Positions 26,262-34,648 of a DNA stretch of 64,000 nt are shown here, in pieces (the stretch's first letter is position 1; the number at the start of each line of letters is the position of its first letter). A program made the translations under genes and the position numbers. Location of the stretch: contig NZ_LHVO01000063.1 in NCBI RefSeq assembly GCF_001269925.1, forward strand, positions 124,001 to 188,000, in the 5' to 3' direction. Below the pieces are notes generated by a model. It worked only from the letters and a program-made list of their open reading frames with translations. It was not told the DNA's origin and searched no databases. Source of the DNA: Pseudomonas sp. MIACH. GTDB lineage: Bacteria > Pseudomonadota > Gammaproteobacteria > Pseudomonadales > Pseudomonadaceae.

Positions 26262-27722
26262 ATGATCAAACATTGGATCAACGGCCGTGAGGTCGAAAGC
26301 AAAGACGTGTTCGTCAACTACAACCCGGCCACCGGCGAAGCCATCGGCGAAGTGGCCAGCGGTGGCGCCGAGGAAGTCGCGCAAGCTGTGGCTGCGGCCA
26401 AGGAAGCCTTCCCGAAATGGGCGGGCACCCCGGCCAAGGAACGAGCGCGCTTGATGCGCAAGCTGGGTGAACTGATCGAACAGAACGTGCCGCACCTGGC
26501 CGAACTGGAAACCCTCGACACCGGCCTGCCGATCCACCAGACCAAAAACGTGTTGATTCCACGGGCCTCGCACAACTTCGACTTTTTCGCCGAAGTCTGC
26601 ACGCGCATGGACGGCCACAGCTACCCGGTCGATGACCAGATGCTCAACTACACCCTGTACCAGCCGGTGGGTGTCTGCGCGCTGGTCTCACCGTGGAACG
26701 TGCCGTTCATGACGGCCACCTGGAAGACCGCGCCATGCCTGGCCCTGGGCAATACCGCCGTGCTGAAAATGTCCGAGCTGTCACCGCTGACCGCCAATGA
26801 ACTGGGGCGCCTGGCGGTGGAGGCCGGGATTCCAAAAGGCGTGCTCAACGTCATCCAGGGTTACGGCGCGACTGCCGGTGACGCCCTGGTGCGCCACCCC
26901 GATGTACGCGCGATTTCATTCACCGGCGGCACCGCCACCGGCAAGAAAATCATGCAAACCGCCGGGCTGAAAAAGTACTCCATGGAACTGGGTGGCAAGT
27001 CGCCGGTGCTGATCTTCGAAGACGCCGACCTGGAACGTGCCCTCGACGCCGCGCTCTTCACCATCTTCTCGCTCAACGGCGAACGCTGCACCGCCGGCAG
27101 CCGGATCTTTATCCAGGAAAGCGTGTACCCGCAGTTCGTCGCCGAGTTCGCCGCGCGCGCCAAACGCCTGATCGTCGGCGACCCGCAAGACCCGAAAACC
27201 CAAGTCGGCTCGATGATCACCCAGGCCCACTACGACAAGGTCACCGGCTACATCAAGATCGGTCTCGAAGAAGGCGCCACCCTGCTCGCCGGTGGCCTGG
27301 AGCGCCCGGCCAACCTGGCGGCGCACCTGAGCAAAGGCCAGTTCATCCAGCCCACAGTGTTCGCTGATGTGAACAACAATATGCGTATCGCCCAGGAAGA
27401 AATCTTCGGCCCTGTGGTGTGCCTGATTCCGTTCAAGGACGAAGCCGAAGCGCTGCAGCTGGCCAACGCCACCGAGTACGGCCTGGCGTCTTACATCTGG
27501 ACCCAGGACATCGGCAAGGCGCATCGTCTGGCCTATGGCATCGAAGCGGGCATGGTGTTCATCAACAGCCAGAACGTGCGCGACCTGCGCCAGCCGTTCG
27601 GCGGTGTGAAGGGCTCCGGCACCGGCCGTGAAGGCGGCCAGTACAGCTTCGAAGTGTTCGCCGAGATCAAGAACGTGTGTATTTCCATGGGAAGTCATCA
27701 CATCCCGCGCTGGGGCGTGTAA
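26262..27722 (+). CDS. hpaE: 5-carboxymethyl-2-hydroxymuconate semialdehyde dehydrogenase HpaE
   Basis: NAD-dependent aldehyde dehydrogenase of 486 residues that oxidises the ring-cleavage semialdehyde to 5-carboxymethyl-2-hydroxymuconate. Catalytic Glu lies in MELGGKSP and Cys in NGERCTAGSR; the NAD-binding SFTGGTATGKKI and the C-terminal PFGGVKGSGTGREGG are intact. ATG 26262 is preferred to an in-frame TTG nine bases earlier. It lies between hpaG2 and hpaD, which fixes the role; by motif alone it could be another semialdehyde dehydrogenase. A 150-base gap with a REPIN separates it from hpaD. Confidence 0.93.
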   Translation: MIKHWINGREVESKDVFVNYNPATGEAIGEVASGGAEEVAQAVAAAKEAFPKWAGTPAKERARLMRKLGELIEQNVPHLAELETLDTGLPIHQTKNVLIPRASHNFDFFAEVCTRMDGHSYPVDDQMLNYTLYQPVGVCALVSPWNVPFMTATWKTAPCLALGNTAVLKMSELSPLTANELGRLAVEAGIPKGVLNVIQGYGATAGDALVRHPDVRAISFTGGTATGKKIMQTAGLKKYSMELGGKSPVLIFEDADLERALDAALFTIFSLNGERCTAGSRIFIQESVYPQFVAEFAARAKRLIVGDPQDPKTQVGSMITQAHYDKVTGYIKIGLEEGATLLAGGLERPANLAAHLSKGQFIQPTVFADVNNNMRIAQEEIFGPVVCLIPFKDEAEALQLANATEYGLASYIWTQDIGKAHRLAYGIEAGMVFINSQNVRDLRQPFGGVKGSGTGREGGQYSFEVFAEIKNVCISMGSHHIPRWGV

Positions 27723-27745
27723 CCCGGACACAACAACGCGTCCTG

Positions 27746-27841
27746 TAGGAGCGAGCTTGCTCGCGAAGAATCCGCAGGCGCCGCCGGCTAACAGAAGTGC
27801 TGCGTTATCGTTGATGTTTTTCGCGAGCAAGCTCGCTCCTA
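27746..27841. repeat. REPIN inside the hpa operon between hpaE and hpaD
   Basis: Arm TAGGAGCGAGCTTGC then TCGCGAA (27746-27767) is exactly inverted at 27820-27841. Between lie about 52 unique bases. This is the best-preserved of the three REPINs and sits inside an otherwise tight operon, so it may form a hairpin on the transcript and unbalance expression of the genes on its two sides. Confidence 0.88.
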
Positions 27842-27870
27842 CAAAAGAATAAATACTCAGGAGAATGATC

Positions 27871-28728
27871 ATGGGCGAAGTAGTTCTGGCAGCAAAGATC
27901 TGCCACGTACCCTCAATGTACTTGTCGGAGCTGCCTGGCAAGCACCACGGCTGCCGCGAAGCGGCGATTGCCGGGCACAAGGAAATCGGTCGGCGCGCCC
28001 GCGAGCTGGGCGCCGATACCGCCGTGGTGTTCGACGTGCACTGGCTGGTCAACAGCGCCTATCACGTCAACAGCGGCGAGCACTTCAAAGGCATCTACAC
28101 CAGTAACGAACTGCCGCACTTCATCAAGAACATGGCGTACGAATACCCCGGCTGCCCGGAGCTGGGCGAGCTGATCGCCGCCGAGGCCAACGCCGCCGAT
28201 GTGCGCACCCTGGCCCACAACATCCCGAGCCTGGAGTTGGAATACGGCACCCTGGTACCGATGCGCTATATGCATATGGGCGTACCGGACGAGCAGACAT
28301 TCAACGTCGTTTCGATTGCCGCCTGGTGTGCCTGGCATCGCCTGCAAGACAGCTTCACCTTCGGCGCCGCCGTGCGCCGGGCCATCGAGAAGAGCGACCG
28401 CAAAGTCGTGGTGCTGGCCTCCGGGTCGCTGTCGCACCGCTTCTCCGACGACCGCAATGCCGAAGCCAATATCCATAACTGGACGCGCGAATTCGACAAA
28501 CAGGTCGACCTGCATGTGGTGGAACTGTGGCGCCAGGGCCGCTGGAAAGAGTTCTGCGCCATGCTCCCGGACTACGCCGAGCATTGCTTTGGCGAAGGCA
28601 AGATGCACGACACCGCCATGCTCCTGGGTTTGCTCGGCGGGCCGGACTACGACAAGCCGGCCGAGATCATCACCGCGCCCTTCGGCAGCTCGGGCACCGG
28701 GCAGATCAACGCCATTTTCCCTGTTTGA
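27871..28728 (+). CDS. hpaD: 3,4-dihydroxyphenylacetate 2,3-dioxygenase HpaD
   Basis: Non-haem-iron extradiol dioxygenase of the class III (LigB) family, 285 residues, which opens the ring of homoprotocatechuate. Typical segments are KICHVPSMYLSELPGKHHGCREA, FDVHWLVNSAYHVN and LASGSLSHRFSDDR, with conserved His residues suitable as metal ligands. Start ATG 27871 is chosen because AGGAG lies 7 bases before it; an ATG two codons earlier overlaps that spacing. It follows the REPIN and precedes hpaF by 45 bases. Confidence 0.93.
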   Translation: MGEVVLAAKICHVPSMYLSELPGKHHGCREAAIAGHKEIGRRARELGADTAVVFDVHWLVNSAYHVNSGEHFKGIYTSNELPHFIKNMAYEYPGCPELGELIAAEANAADVRTLAHNIPSLELEYGTLVPMRYMHMGVPDEQTFNVVSIAAWCAWHRLQDSFTFGAAVRRAIEKSDRKVVVLASGSLSHRFSDDRNAEANIHNWTREFDKQVDLHVVELWRQGRWKEFCAMLPDYAEHCFGEGKMHDTAMLLGLLGGPDYDKPAEIITAPFGSSGTGQINAIFPV

Positions 28729-28773
28729 CCGCATGACCGCGCGGCATCCCCGCGCGGCCTGAAGGAGCCGTTC

Positions 28774-29166
28774 ATGCCTCACTTCATCGCTGAATACACC
28801 GACAACATTGAACAGCAGGCGGACCTGCCGGGCCTGTTCGAAAAAGTCCACGCCAGCCTGGGCACCAGCGGCGTGTTTCCCCTGGGCGGCATCCGCAGCC
28901 GTGGCGTGCGCCTGGACACCTGGCGCATGGCCGACGGCAAGCATGACTACGCCTTCGTGCACATGACGTTGAAGGTCGGCCATGGCCGCGACCTGGCCAC
29001 CCGGCAGCACGTCGCCGAGCGCCTGTTCGAGGTCATCACCCAGCACTTCGCCGATCTTCAGGCCCAGCGCCTGCTGGCCTTGTCGTTTGAAATGATCGAA
29101 CTGCACGAGCAGCTCAACTTCAAGCAGAACAACGTGCATGCGTTCCTCAAGGCGCAGGTCGGTTAA
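28774..29166 (+). CDS. hpaF: 5-carboxymethyl-2-hydroxymuconate delta-isomerase HpaF
   Basis: Isomerase of the 4-oxalocrotonate tautomerase superfamily, 130 residues, the usual CHMI length. The residue after Met is Pro (MPHFIAEYT), the catalytic N-terminal proline of this superfamily, exposed once Met is removed. GAAGGAG lies 6 bases before the ATG, which confirms the start and thus the proline. It lies between hpaD and hpaX in the operon. Confidence 0.92.
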   Translation: MPHFIAEYTDNIEQQADLPGLFEKVHASLGTSGVFPLGGIRSRGVRLDTWRMADGKHDYAFVHMTLKVGHGRDLATRQHVAERLFEVITQHFADLQAQRLLALSFEMIELHEQLNFKQNNVHAFLKAQVG

Positions 29167-29217
29167 GGCGCCCTGCCCGTTCACACCCTCGGCCTCTCAG
29201 ATAAAAAGTATAAAACC

Positions 29218-30522
29218 ATGAGCACAGCCCATACCGCCGACAACCTCGGCCAGGTCGCACGCGACCGCACTCACAGCACCATCACCTGGCGGCTGATGCC
29301 GTTGTTGCTGATCTGCTACCTCTTCGCCCATCTCGACCGCATCAACATCGGCTTCGCCAAGATGCAGATGAGTACGGACTTGAACTTCAGCGACACCGTC
29401 TATGGCTTCGGCGCCGGCCTGTTCTTCGTGGCCTACGCGCTGTTCGGCGTGCCCAGCAACATGGCCCTGGACCGAGTGGGCCCCAGGCGTTGGATTGCCA
29501 CGCTGATGGTGGTGTGGGGCGTGCTGTCGACCTGCATGTTCCTGATCGACAGCGCCCTGGGTTTCTATGTGCTGCGCTTTTTGCTGGGCGTGGCCGAGGC
29601 CGGTTTCTTCCCGGGCATCCTGGTGTTTCTAAACCGCTGGTACCCGGCCGGCCGTCGTGCTCAGGTTACCGCCTTGTTTGCCATCGCGGTGCCGATGGCC
29701 GGGGTGATCGGCGGTCCGCTTTCCGGCGGCATCCTTGAACACTTTCACGACCTGGGCGGCCTGCGCGGCTGGCAATGGATGTTCGTCATCGAAGGCGCTC
29801 CCGTGATTCTGCTCGGGCTGGTGGTGCTCAAGTGCTTGCCGGACAGCTTCGAGACGGTCAAGTGGCTGGCGCCGGAACAGAAGCAACAACTGCGCGAGCA
29901 ACTGCACCGGGAAGAACACCGCAAATCGATCACCTCGTTTTCGGCGATTCTCAGCAACCCGCAGGTGTGGCTGCTGGTGGCGGTGTACTTCGCGGTGATG
30001 CTGGCGGTCAACACCCTGGCGTTCTGGATGCCGACGCTGATCCACGGCGCCGGTATCGGCAGCGACGGCAAGGTCGGCCTGCTCAGTGCGGTGCCGTACC
30101 TGGCCGGGTGTTTCTTCATGATCGGCTGTGGGCGCTCGTCCGACCGCCAGCGTGAACGCCGCTGGCACCTGTGTGTGCCCTTGCTGATGTCGGCCGCCGG
30201 CATTGCCATCGCCGGGCTCGCCCCCGCCAACACGGCCGTGGTGCTGGGCGGCCTGATCGTCGCCGGCATGGGCGCCAGCGCGGCGTTGCCGATGTTCTGG
30301 CAACTGCCCCCGGCGTTCCTGTCCAACAGCACCCAAGCCGCCGGGATCGCCCTGATCAGTTCGTTCGGCAGCATCGCGTCATTCTTCGCGCCCTACCTGA
30401 TCGGCTGGATGCGCGACACCACCCAGAGCGCCAGCCTGGCCCTGTACGTCCTGGCGCTGCTCATTGCTCTCGGGGGCTTGCTGGTGCTGCGCACCCGAGC
30501 GGCCATCGTCAACCCTCAATAA
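29218..30522 (+). CDS. hpaX: 4-hydroxyphenylacetate permease HpaX
   Basis: Inner-membrane MFS carrier of the anion:cation symporter family, 434 residues, about 12 spans. The family features RINIGFAKMQM after span 1, FGVPSNMALDRVGPRRWIA and GVAEAGFFPGILVFLNRWYP are clear. It is the expected permease for 4-hydroxyphenylacetate given its place in the hpa operon. No strong ribosome site precedes the ATG; the leader ATAAAAAGTATAAAACC is A-rich. The substrate could extend to other hydroxyphenylacetates. Confidence 0.88.
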   Translation: MSTAHTADNLGQVARDRTHSTITWRLMPLLLICYLFAHLDRINIGFAKMQMSTDLNFSDTVYGFGAGLFFVAYALFGVPSNMALDRVGPRRWIATLMVVWGVLSTCMFLIDSALGFYVLRFLLGVAEAGFFPGILVFLNRWYPAGRRAQVTALFAIAVPMAGVIGGPLSGGILEHFHDLGGLRGWQWMFVIEGAPVILLGLVVLKCLPDSFETVKWLAPEQKQQLREQLHREEHRKSITSFSAILSNPQVWLLVAVYFAVMLAVNTLAFWMPTLIHGAGIGSDGKVGLLSAVPYLAGCFFMIGCGRSSDRQRERRWHLCVPLLMSAAGIAIAGLAPANTAVVLGGLIVAGMGASAALPMFWQLPPAFLSNSTQAAGIALISSFGSIASFFAPYLIGWMRDTTQSASLALYVLALLIALGGLLVLRTRAAIVNPQ

Positions 30523-30534
30523 GAGACTCTTGCC

Positions 30535-31338
30535 ATGCTTGATCAATCACTCATTTTGCAAGCCGCCGCGCGCCTCGACCAGGCCGAACGTTCACGCGAG
30601 CAGGTGCGCCAGTTTTCCCTCGATCACCCGGCGATCACCCTCGACGACGCCTATGCCATCCAGCGCGCCTGGGTCGCGCAAAAAATCAAGGACGGGCGCA
30701 AGCTGGTCGGCCACAAGATCGGCCTGACCTCCCGGGCCATGCAGGTCTCGTCCAACATCACCGAGCCGGATTACGGCGCGTTGCTGGACGATATGTTCTT
30801 CGATGAAGGCACCGACATCCCCTTCGAGCGCTTTATCGTGCCGCGCGTCGAGGTGGAGCTGGCATTTATCCTGGGCAAACCGCTCAAGGGGCCGAACGTG
30901 ACGGTGTTCGATGTGCTCGACGCCACCGAATGGGTAATCCCGGCGCTGGAGATCATCGATGCACGCATCCAGCAGGTCGACCCGCACACCAAGGCGACCC
31001 GCAAGGTGTTCGACACCATCTCCGACAACGCCGCCAACGCCGGCGTGGTCATGGGCGGGCGGGCCGTGCGCCCCACCGAGATCGACTTGCGCAAGGTGCC
31101 GGCGGTGCTCTACCGCAATGGCGTGATCGAAGAGTCCGGCGTCTCCGCCGCCGTGCTCAATCACCCGGCAAAGGGCGTGGCCTGGCTCGCGAATAAACTG
31201 GCCGCCTATGACGTCACCCTGCAACCCGGGCAAATCATCCTGGGTGGCTCCTTCACCCGTCCGGTGGCTGCCAACCCTGGCGATACCTTCCATGTCGACT
31301 ACGACATGCTGGGGTCGATTGCCTGCCGATTCGTTTAA
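30535..31338 (+). CDS. hpaH: 2-oxo-hept-4-ene-1,7-dioate hydratase HpaH
   Basis: Hydratase of the fumarylacetoacetase-like/MhpD family, 267 residues, which adds water to 2-oxo-hept-4-ene-1,7-dioate before aldol cleavage. Landmarks are KLVGHKIGLTSRAMQ, the metal-binding VPRVEVELAFILGK, and LGGSFTRPVAANPGDTFHVDY near the end. It begins 12 bases after hpaX and is followed by hpaI after 13 bases. Length and motifs match the family. Confidence 0.93.
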   Translation: MLDQSLILQAAARLDQAERSREQVRQFSLDHPAITLDDAYAIQRAWVAQKIKDGRKLVGHKIGLTSRAMQVSSNITEPDYGALLDDMFFDEGTDIPFERFIVPRVEVELAFILGKPLKGPNVTVFDVLDATEWVIPALEIIDARIQQVDPHTKATRKVFDTISDNAANAGVVMGGRAVRPTEIDLRKVPAVLYRNGVIEESGVSAAVLNHPAKGVAWLANKLAAYDVTLQPGQIILGGSFTRPVAANPGDTFHVDYDMLGSIACRFV

Positions 31339-31351
31339 CGGGAGAGTGCTC

Positions 31352-32155
31352 ATGGACATGCCTATCAACACCTTCAAACGTCGCCTGCGCAGCGGTGAAG
31401 CCCAGATCGGCCTATGGCTGGGTCTGGCCGATGCCTATTGCGCGGAACTGGCCGCCAATGCCGGTTTCGATTGGCTGCTGATCGACGGCGAACATGCGCC
31501 CAACGACCTGCGCGGCATGCTCGGCCAGCTCCAGGCCGTGGCGCCCTACCCTAGCCATCCGGTGATTCGCCCGGTGATCGGCGACACCGCGTTGATCAAG
31601 CAAGTGCTCGACATTGGCGTACAAACCTTGCTGGTGCCCATGGTGGAGAGCGCAGAACAGGCGCGGACGCTGGTGAAAGCCATCCACTATCCGCCCAGGG
31701 GCGTGCGCGGCGTCGGCAGTGCGCTGGCCAGGGCTTCACGCTGGAACAGTATTGCCGGTTACCTCGACCACGCCGATGAGCAGATGTGCCTGCTGGTGCA
31801 GATCGAAAACCGCGAAGGCCTGGCCAACCTGGATGCGATTGCGGCGGTGGAAGGCGTCGACGGTGTGTTTATCGGGCCGGCAGACCTGAGCGCCTCGATG
31901 GGCCATCGCGGCAACCCCGGCCACCCTGAGGTGCAGGCGGCAATCGAAGACGCCATCGTGCGCATACGCAGCGCCGGCAAAGCCGCCGGCATTCTCAGCG
32001 CCGACCAGGCACTGGCCCGACGCTACATCGAACTGGGCGCGGCGTTCGTGGCGGTGGGCGTGGACACCACCGTGCTGATGCGCGGGCTGCTAAGCCTGGC
32101 GGCGGCCTTCAAGGATTCACCGGCGCCTGCCAGCGCGGCCGGCGCTATCTACTAG
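31352..32155 (+). CDS. hpaI: 4-hydroxy-2-oxoheptane-1,7-dioate aldolase HpaI
   Basis: Class II metal-dependent aldolase, 267 residues, releasing pyruvate and succinic semialdehyde in the last step of the Hpa route. The HpcH/HpaI fold shows the catalytic histidine H48 in LLIDGEHAPND, a metal-binding segment QIENREGLANLD with FIGPADLSASMG. GGGAG lies 7 bases before the ATG. It is the last gene of the operon, followed by a palindromic hairpin. Succinic semialdehyde dehydrogenase is not in the window. Confidence 0.93.
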   Translation: MDMPINTFKRRLRSGEAQIGLWLGLADAYCAELAANAGFDWLLIDGEHAPNDLRGMLGQLQAVAPYPSHPVIRPVIGDTALIKQVLDIGVQTLLVPMVESAEQARTLVKAIHYPPRGVRGVGSALARASRWNSIAGYLDHADEQMCLLVQIENREGLANLDAIAAVEGVDGVFIGPADLSASMGHRGNPGHPEVQAAIEDAIVRIRSAGKAAGILSADQALARRYIELGAAFVAVGVDTTVLMRGLLSLAAAFKDSPAPASAAGAIY

Positions 32156-32175
32156 GGAGTGCGAACGAAAAGTGA

Positions 32176-32206
32176 CCTGTGGCGAGGGAGGCCGGCTCGC
32201 CACAGG
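32176..32206. terminator. Bidirectional hairpin between hpaI and hpaR2
   Basis: CCTGTGGCGAG and its exact inverse CTCGCCACAGG flank a 9-base loop, between two convergent genes. It resembles a REP of another class (a CTGTGGCGAG type) and probably works as a transcription barrier for both sides; there is no T tract. Confidence 0.6.
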
Positions 32207-32234
32207 CTTATCTGACCGGCATGCCGGCCTCGGC

Positions 32235-32657
32235 TCAGCGCTTGAGGGTTTTCAACTCGTTGAGCAAGGTCAGCAACGTCTGCAACTTCTCCTCGCCAAA
32301 CCCCGCCTGCAAGCGCTGGTAATTGGCTTCCATGCTCTGGCTCATCGAGTCGAAACAGGCTTGGCCCTTCTCGGCCAGCCGCACCAACACGCGGCGTTGA
32401 TCCTGTTGCGCCTTGCGCCGTTCAACCATGCCTGCCGCTTCCATGCGCACCAGCACGCCGGTCATGCTCGGCTTGAGGATGCACGCCAACTCGGCCAGGC
32501 GGTTGATCTCAAGCTCATCGTGCTGGTTCAAGATCCGAATGACCCGCCATTGCTGCTCGGTCAACCCGTGCTGATTGAGCGAAGGGCGAAAAAACCCCAT
32601 GGCGGCTTCACGCGCATGGAGCAAAGTGAGGGTCAGGGATTGGCGCGGTTTGGACAT
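32235..32657 (-). CDS. hpaR2: MarR-family HpaR homologue, copy 2
   Basis: Second HpaR-like repressor, 140 residues, gaplessly alignable with the first copy. The helix-turn-helix core LACILKPSMTGVLVRMEAAGMV and the wing DQRRVLV are conserved, while the helices outside, likely effector and dimer parts, differ more. It is convergent with hpaI and divergent from the FAD-oxidase gene at 32897. A GTTAACAGATTAAC site lies 21 bases before its start, so autoregulation is likely, and the same site could act on the divergent amine oxidase gene. Confidence 0.87.
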   Translation of the reverse strand: MSKPRQSLTLTLLHAREAAMGFFRPSLNQHGLTEQQWRVIRILNQHDELEINRLAELACILKPSMTGVLVRMEAAGMVERRKAQQDQRRVLVRLAEKGQACFDSMSQSMEANYQRLQAGFGEEKLQTLLTLLNELKTLKR

Positions 32658-32677
32658 GGAGGGTGGCGTCGCAATTA

Positions 32678-32691
32678 GTTAACAGATTAAC
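32678..32691. promoter_or_regulatory. HpaR-type operator before hpaR2
   Basis: GTTAACAGATTAAC matches the site before hpaG1 at 12 of 14 bases. It lies in the 239-base divergent region between hpaR2 and the FAD-oxidase gene. Apart from this site I see nothing further in that region that I can name. Confidence 0.6.
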
Positions 32692-32896
32692 AACATTCTA
32701 GCATTGGCAATTGTTCCCCGTGTGCGGCTTTACCGCGCGGCCGGATTCAGGGTTGATTATTGGCAGCCACGGTCAAGAGCCGAGGCACACAGAATCAAGA
32801 CACCTACCGCTCGGAAGGCACTTAATACACCCCAACAGGCACAGAGCCTCGTGTCGGCTCTGCAGTGAGTTTCCCTTCACTTTTCCAGGCTGCGCC

Positions 32897-34195
32897 ATGA
32901 TCAATATCGAAACGCCGACCTACTACTCGGCAACCAAGAAATACAACCTCAGCTTCCCCACCCTCGAACAGGACGTGGAAGCCGATGTGGTGGTGATTGG
33001 CGGCGGTTTCTCCGGCATCAACACCGCACTGGAACTCGCCGAAAAAGGCATCACCAATATTGTGGTGCTCGAAGCGCGCTACCTGGGCTTCGGCGGTACG
33101 GGCCGCAATGGCGGGCAGATCATGGCGGGGATCGGCCATGACCTGGAGAAGATCAAGAACCAGGTCGGCGACGAAGGCCTGCGCCAGATCTTTGAAATCA
33201 GCGAGCTGGGTGCCGGCATCATCAAGGATCGCATCGCCAAGTACGCGATCGACGCCGACTTCTGCCACGGCTACGGCTACATGGGCTTCAACGCCCGCCA
33301 GGAAAAAACCCTGCGCGCCTGGGAGAAGGACTTCAAGTCGATCAACACCAAGGACGAAATCCGCTTTATGGCGGGGTCCGAGGTCAAGCAGATCATCGGT
33401 TCCGACGCCTATACCAGCGCGCTGCTGCACATGGGCGGCGGGCACGTGCACTCGCTGAACCTGCTGCTGGGCGAAGCCAAGGCCCTGGCCGGCCACGGTG
33501 TGCGCATCTTTGAGCACAGCCCGGCGCTGGAAGTCAGTTATGGCGAACGCATCACCGTGCGCACCGGCCGAGGCTCGGTCAAAGCCTCCAAGTTGCTGTG
33601 GGCCTGCGACAGTTTTCTCAACAAGCTGGAACCGGAACTGCACAAGACTACGGTCAATACCTATGCCTTCCAGTTGATGACCGAGCCGTTGTCGGACGAG
33701 ATGATCAACCGCATCAGCCCGATTCGCGGCGCCTACAGCGATATTCGCCCGGTGATCGACTACTACCGGGTCACCAACGAAAACCGCTTGCTGTTCGGGG
33801 CCGCCACGCCTTTCGTCGAGCACATCCCGCTGGACCTCAAGGCCTGGAACCGCAACCTGATGCTGAAGATTTTTCCCTACCTCAAGGACGTGAAGATCGA
33901 CCTGGCGTGGGGCGGGCCAATGGCGACCGGGGCCAACCTGTTCCCGCAGATCGGTACGCTCAGCGGGCGCCCGAATGCCTTTTATGTGCAGGGCTACGCC
34001 GGCTTCGGGGTCACGCCCAGCCACATCATCTGCAAGGTCCTGGCCGAGGGCATGAGCGAAGGCTCGTCGCGCTATGACCTGATCAGCGCGGTCAAGCATG
34101 CGCAGATCCTGGGCAAGGACCATATCCGCCCGCTGCTGCTCACGGCCGGCAAAAGCCTTCATCAACTTTCGGGCTACTTCAACGGTCGCCGTTGA
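32897..34195 (+). CDS. FAD-dependent amine oxidase, PuuB/OrdL type
   Basis: D-amino-acid-oxidase-fold flavoprotein, 432 residues. The FAD motif is VVVIGGGFSGINTALELAEKG (residues 31-51, shown here in part as GGGFSG) with the acidic partner in VVLEARYLGFGGTGRNGG, typical of gamma-glutamylputrescine oxidase and related deaminating oxidases. The C-terminal GYAGFGVTPSHI completes the flavin site. In this family an amine is oxidised to an aldehyde with ammonia and H2O2. FeaR, a MoaF-like protein, an amine permease and a phenylacetaldehyde dehydrogenase nearby suggest an aromatic monoamine such as tyramine as substrate, which is inference; polyamine derivatives remain possible. Confidence 0.8.
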   Translation: MINIETPTYYSATKKYNLSFPTLEQDVEADVVVIGGGFSGINTALELAEKGITNIVVLEARYLGFGGTGRNGGQIMAGIGHDLEKIKNQVGDEGLRQIFEISELGAGIIKDRIAKYAIDADFCHGYGYMGFNARQEKTLRAWEKDFKSINTKDEIRFMAGSEVKQIIGSDAYTSALLHMGGGHVHSLNLLLGEAKALAGHGVRIFEHSPALEVSYGERITVRTGRGSVKASKLLWACDSFLNKLEPELHKTTVNTYAFQLMTEPLSDEMINRISPIRGAYSDIRPVIDYYRVTNENRLLFGAATPFVEHIPLDLKAWNRNLMLKIFPYLKDVKIDLAWGGPMATGANLFPQIGTLSGRPNAFYVQGYAGFGVTPSHIICKVLAEGMSEGSSRYDLISAVKHAQILGKDHIRPLLLTAGKSLHQLSGYFNGRR

Positions 34196-34226
34196 GCCCC
34201 GCTGTATCATTCACAGGAGAACTGCC

Positions 34227-34592
34227 ATGCCCGTTACCACCCTGAAGAAAGACATCCAATTATCGGACCTCGATGCCTGGGGCACCGTTGCCGATCTCGG
34301 TTCCGAGATCCTCGAAGGTGAAGTCAAAGCCTTTGGCAAAATGACCTTCGGCGCACCAACCGACGCCGTCAGCAGCGCCTATTTCGGCACCACCCAAGGC
34401 AAGTTCCGGATGGTCTACCCGTTCTCCGAACAAGCCACGGTGGTCACCGGCGAAGTGGTGCTGACCGACGAAAGCAGCGGCCAGAGCACCCGTTACAAGG
34501 CGGGCGACAGCTGGTTCGTGACCAAGGGCACGCCGGTGCTGTGGGAGGTGGTAAGCGAGAGTTTTGTGAAGCACTATTTCGCGGTAGTCTGA
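34227..34592 (+). CDS. Cupin-fold protein (cupin_3/EutQ-like)
   Basis: Small cytoplasmic single-cupin protein of 121 residues. The RFRMVYPFSEQATVVTGEVVLTDESSGQSTRYKAGDSWFVTKG-type core is a cupin motif pair, here as EQATVVTGEVVLT and AGDSWFVTKGTPVLWEV. Such proteins often follow PuuB-like oxidase genes in amine-utilisation clusters; their function is not established. CAGGAG lies 7 bases upstream of the ATG, and the gene begins 31 bases after the oxidase gene, so the two are co-transcribed. A clear terminator follows. Confidence 0.8.
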   Translation: MPVTTLKKDIQLSDLDAWGTVADLGSEILEGEVKAFGKMTFGAPTDAVSSAYFGTTQGKFRMVYPFSEQATVVTGEVVLTDESSGQSTRYKAGDSWFVTKGTPVLWEVVSESFVKHYFAVV

Positions 34593-34602
34593 TCGCTCCC
34601 CT

Positions 34603-34629
34603 CTGCCGGCTTCGGCCGGCAGCGTTTTT
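34603..34629 (+). terminator. Rho-independent terminator after the oxidase-cupin operon
   Basis: CTGCCGGC and GCCGGCAG pair exactly around TTCG, followed by CG and TTTTT. A textbook intrinsic terminator, 11 bases after the cupin stop codon. Confidence 0.9.
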
Positions 34630-34648
34630 ACGGCGCAGGTGACTGACC

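Noticed and set aside
26262..27722. Candidate 2-oxoglutarate semialdehyde dehydrogenase for the galacturonate route
   Set aside because: Position inside hpaG1-I and sequence fit HpaE; I see no other candidate, so that step must lie outside the window.
27913..29184. 423-codon minus-strand frame opposite hpaD and hpaF
   Set aside because: The plus-strand genes have ribosome sites and recognised families; the antisense product has no motif.
32822..34210. 462-codon minus-strand frame opposite the FAD oxidase gene
   Set aside because: Shadow of a clear flavoprotein gene; no start signal or family.
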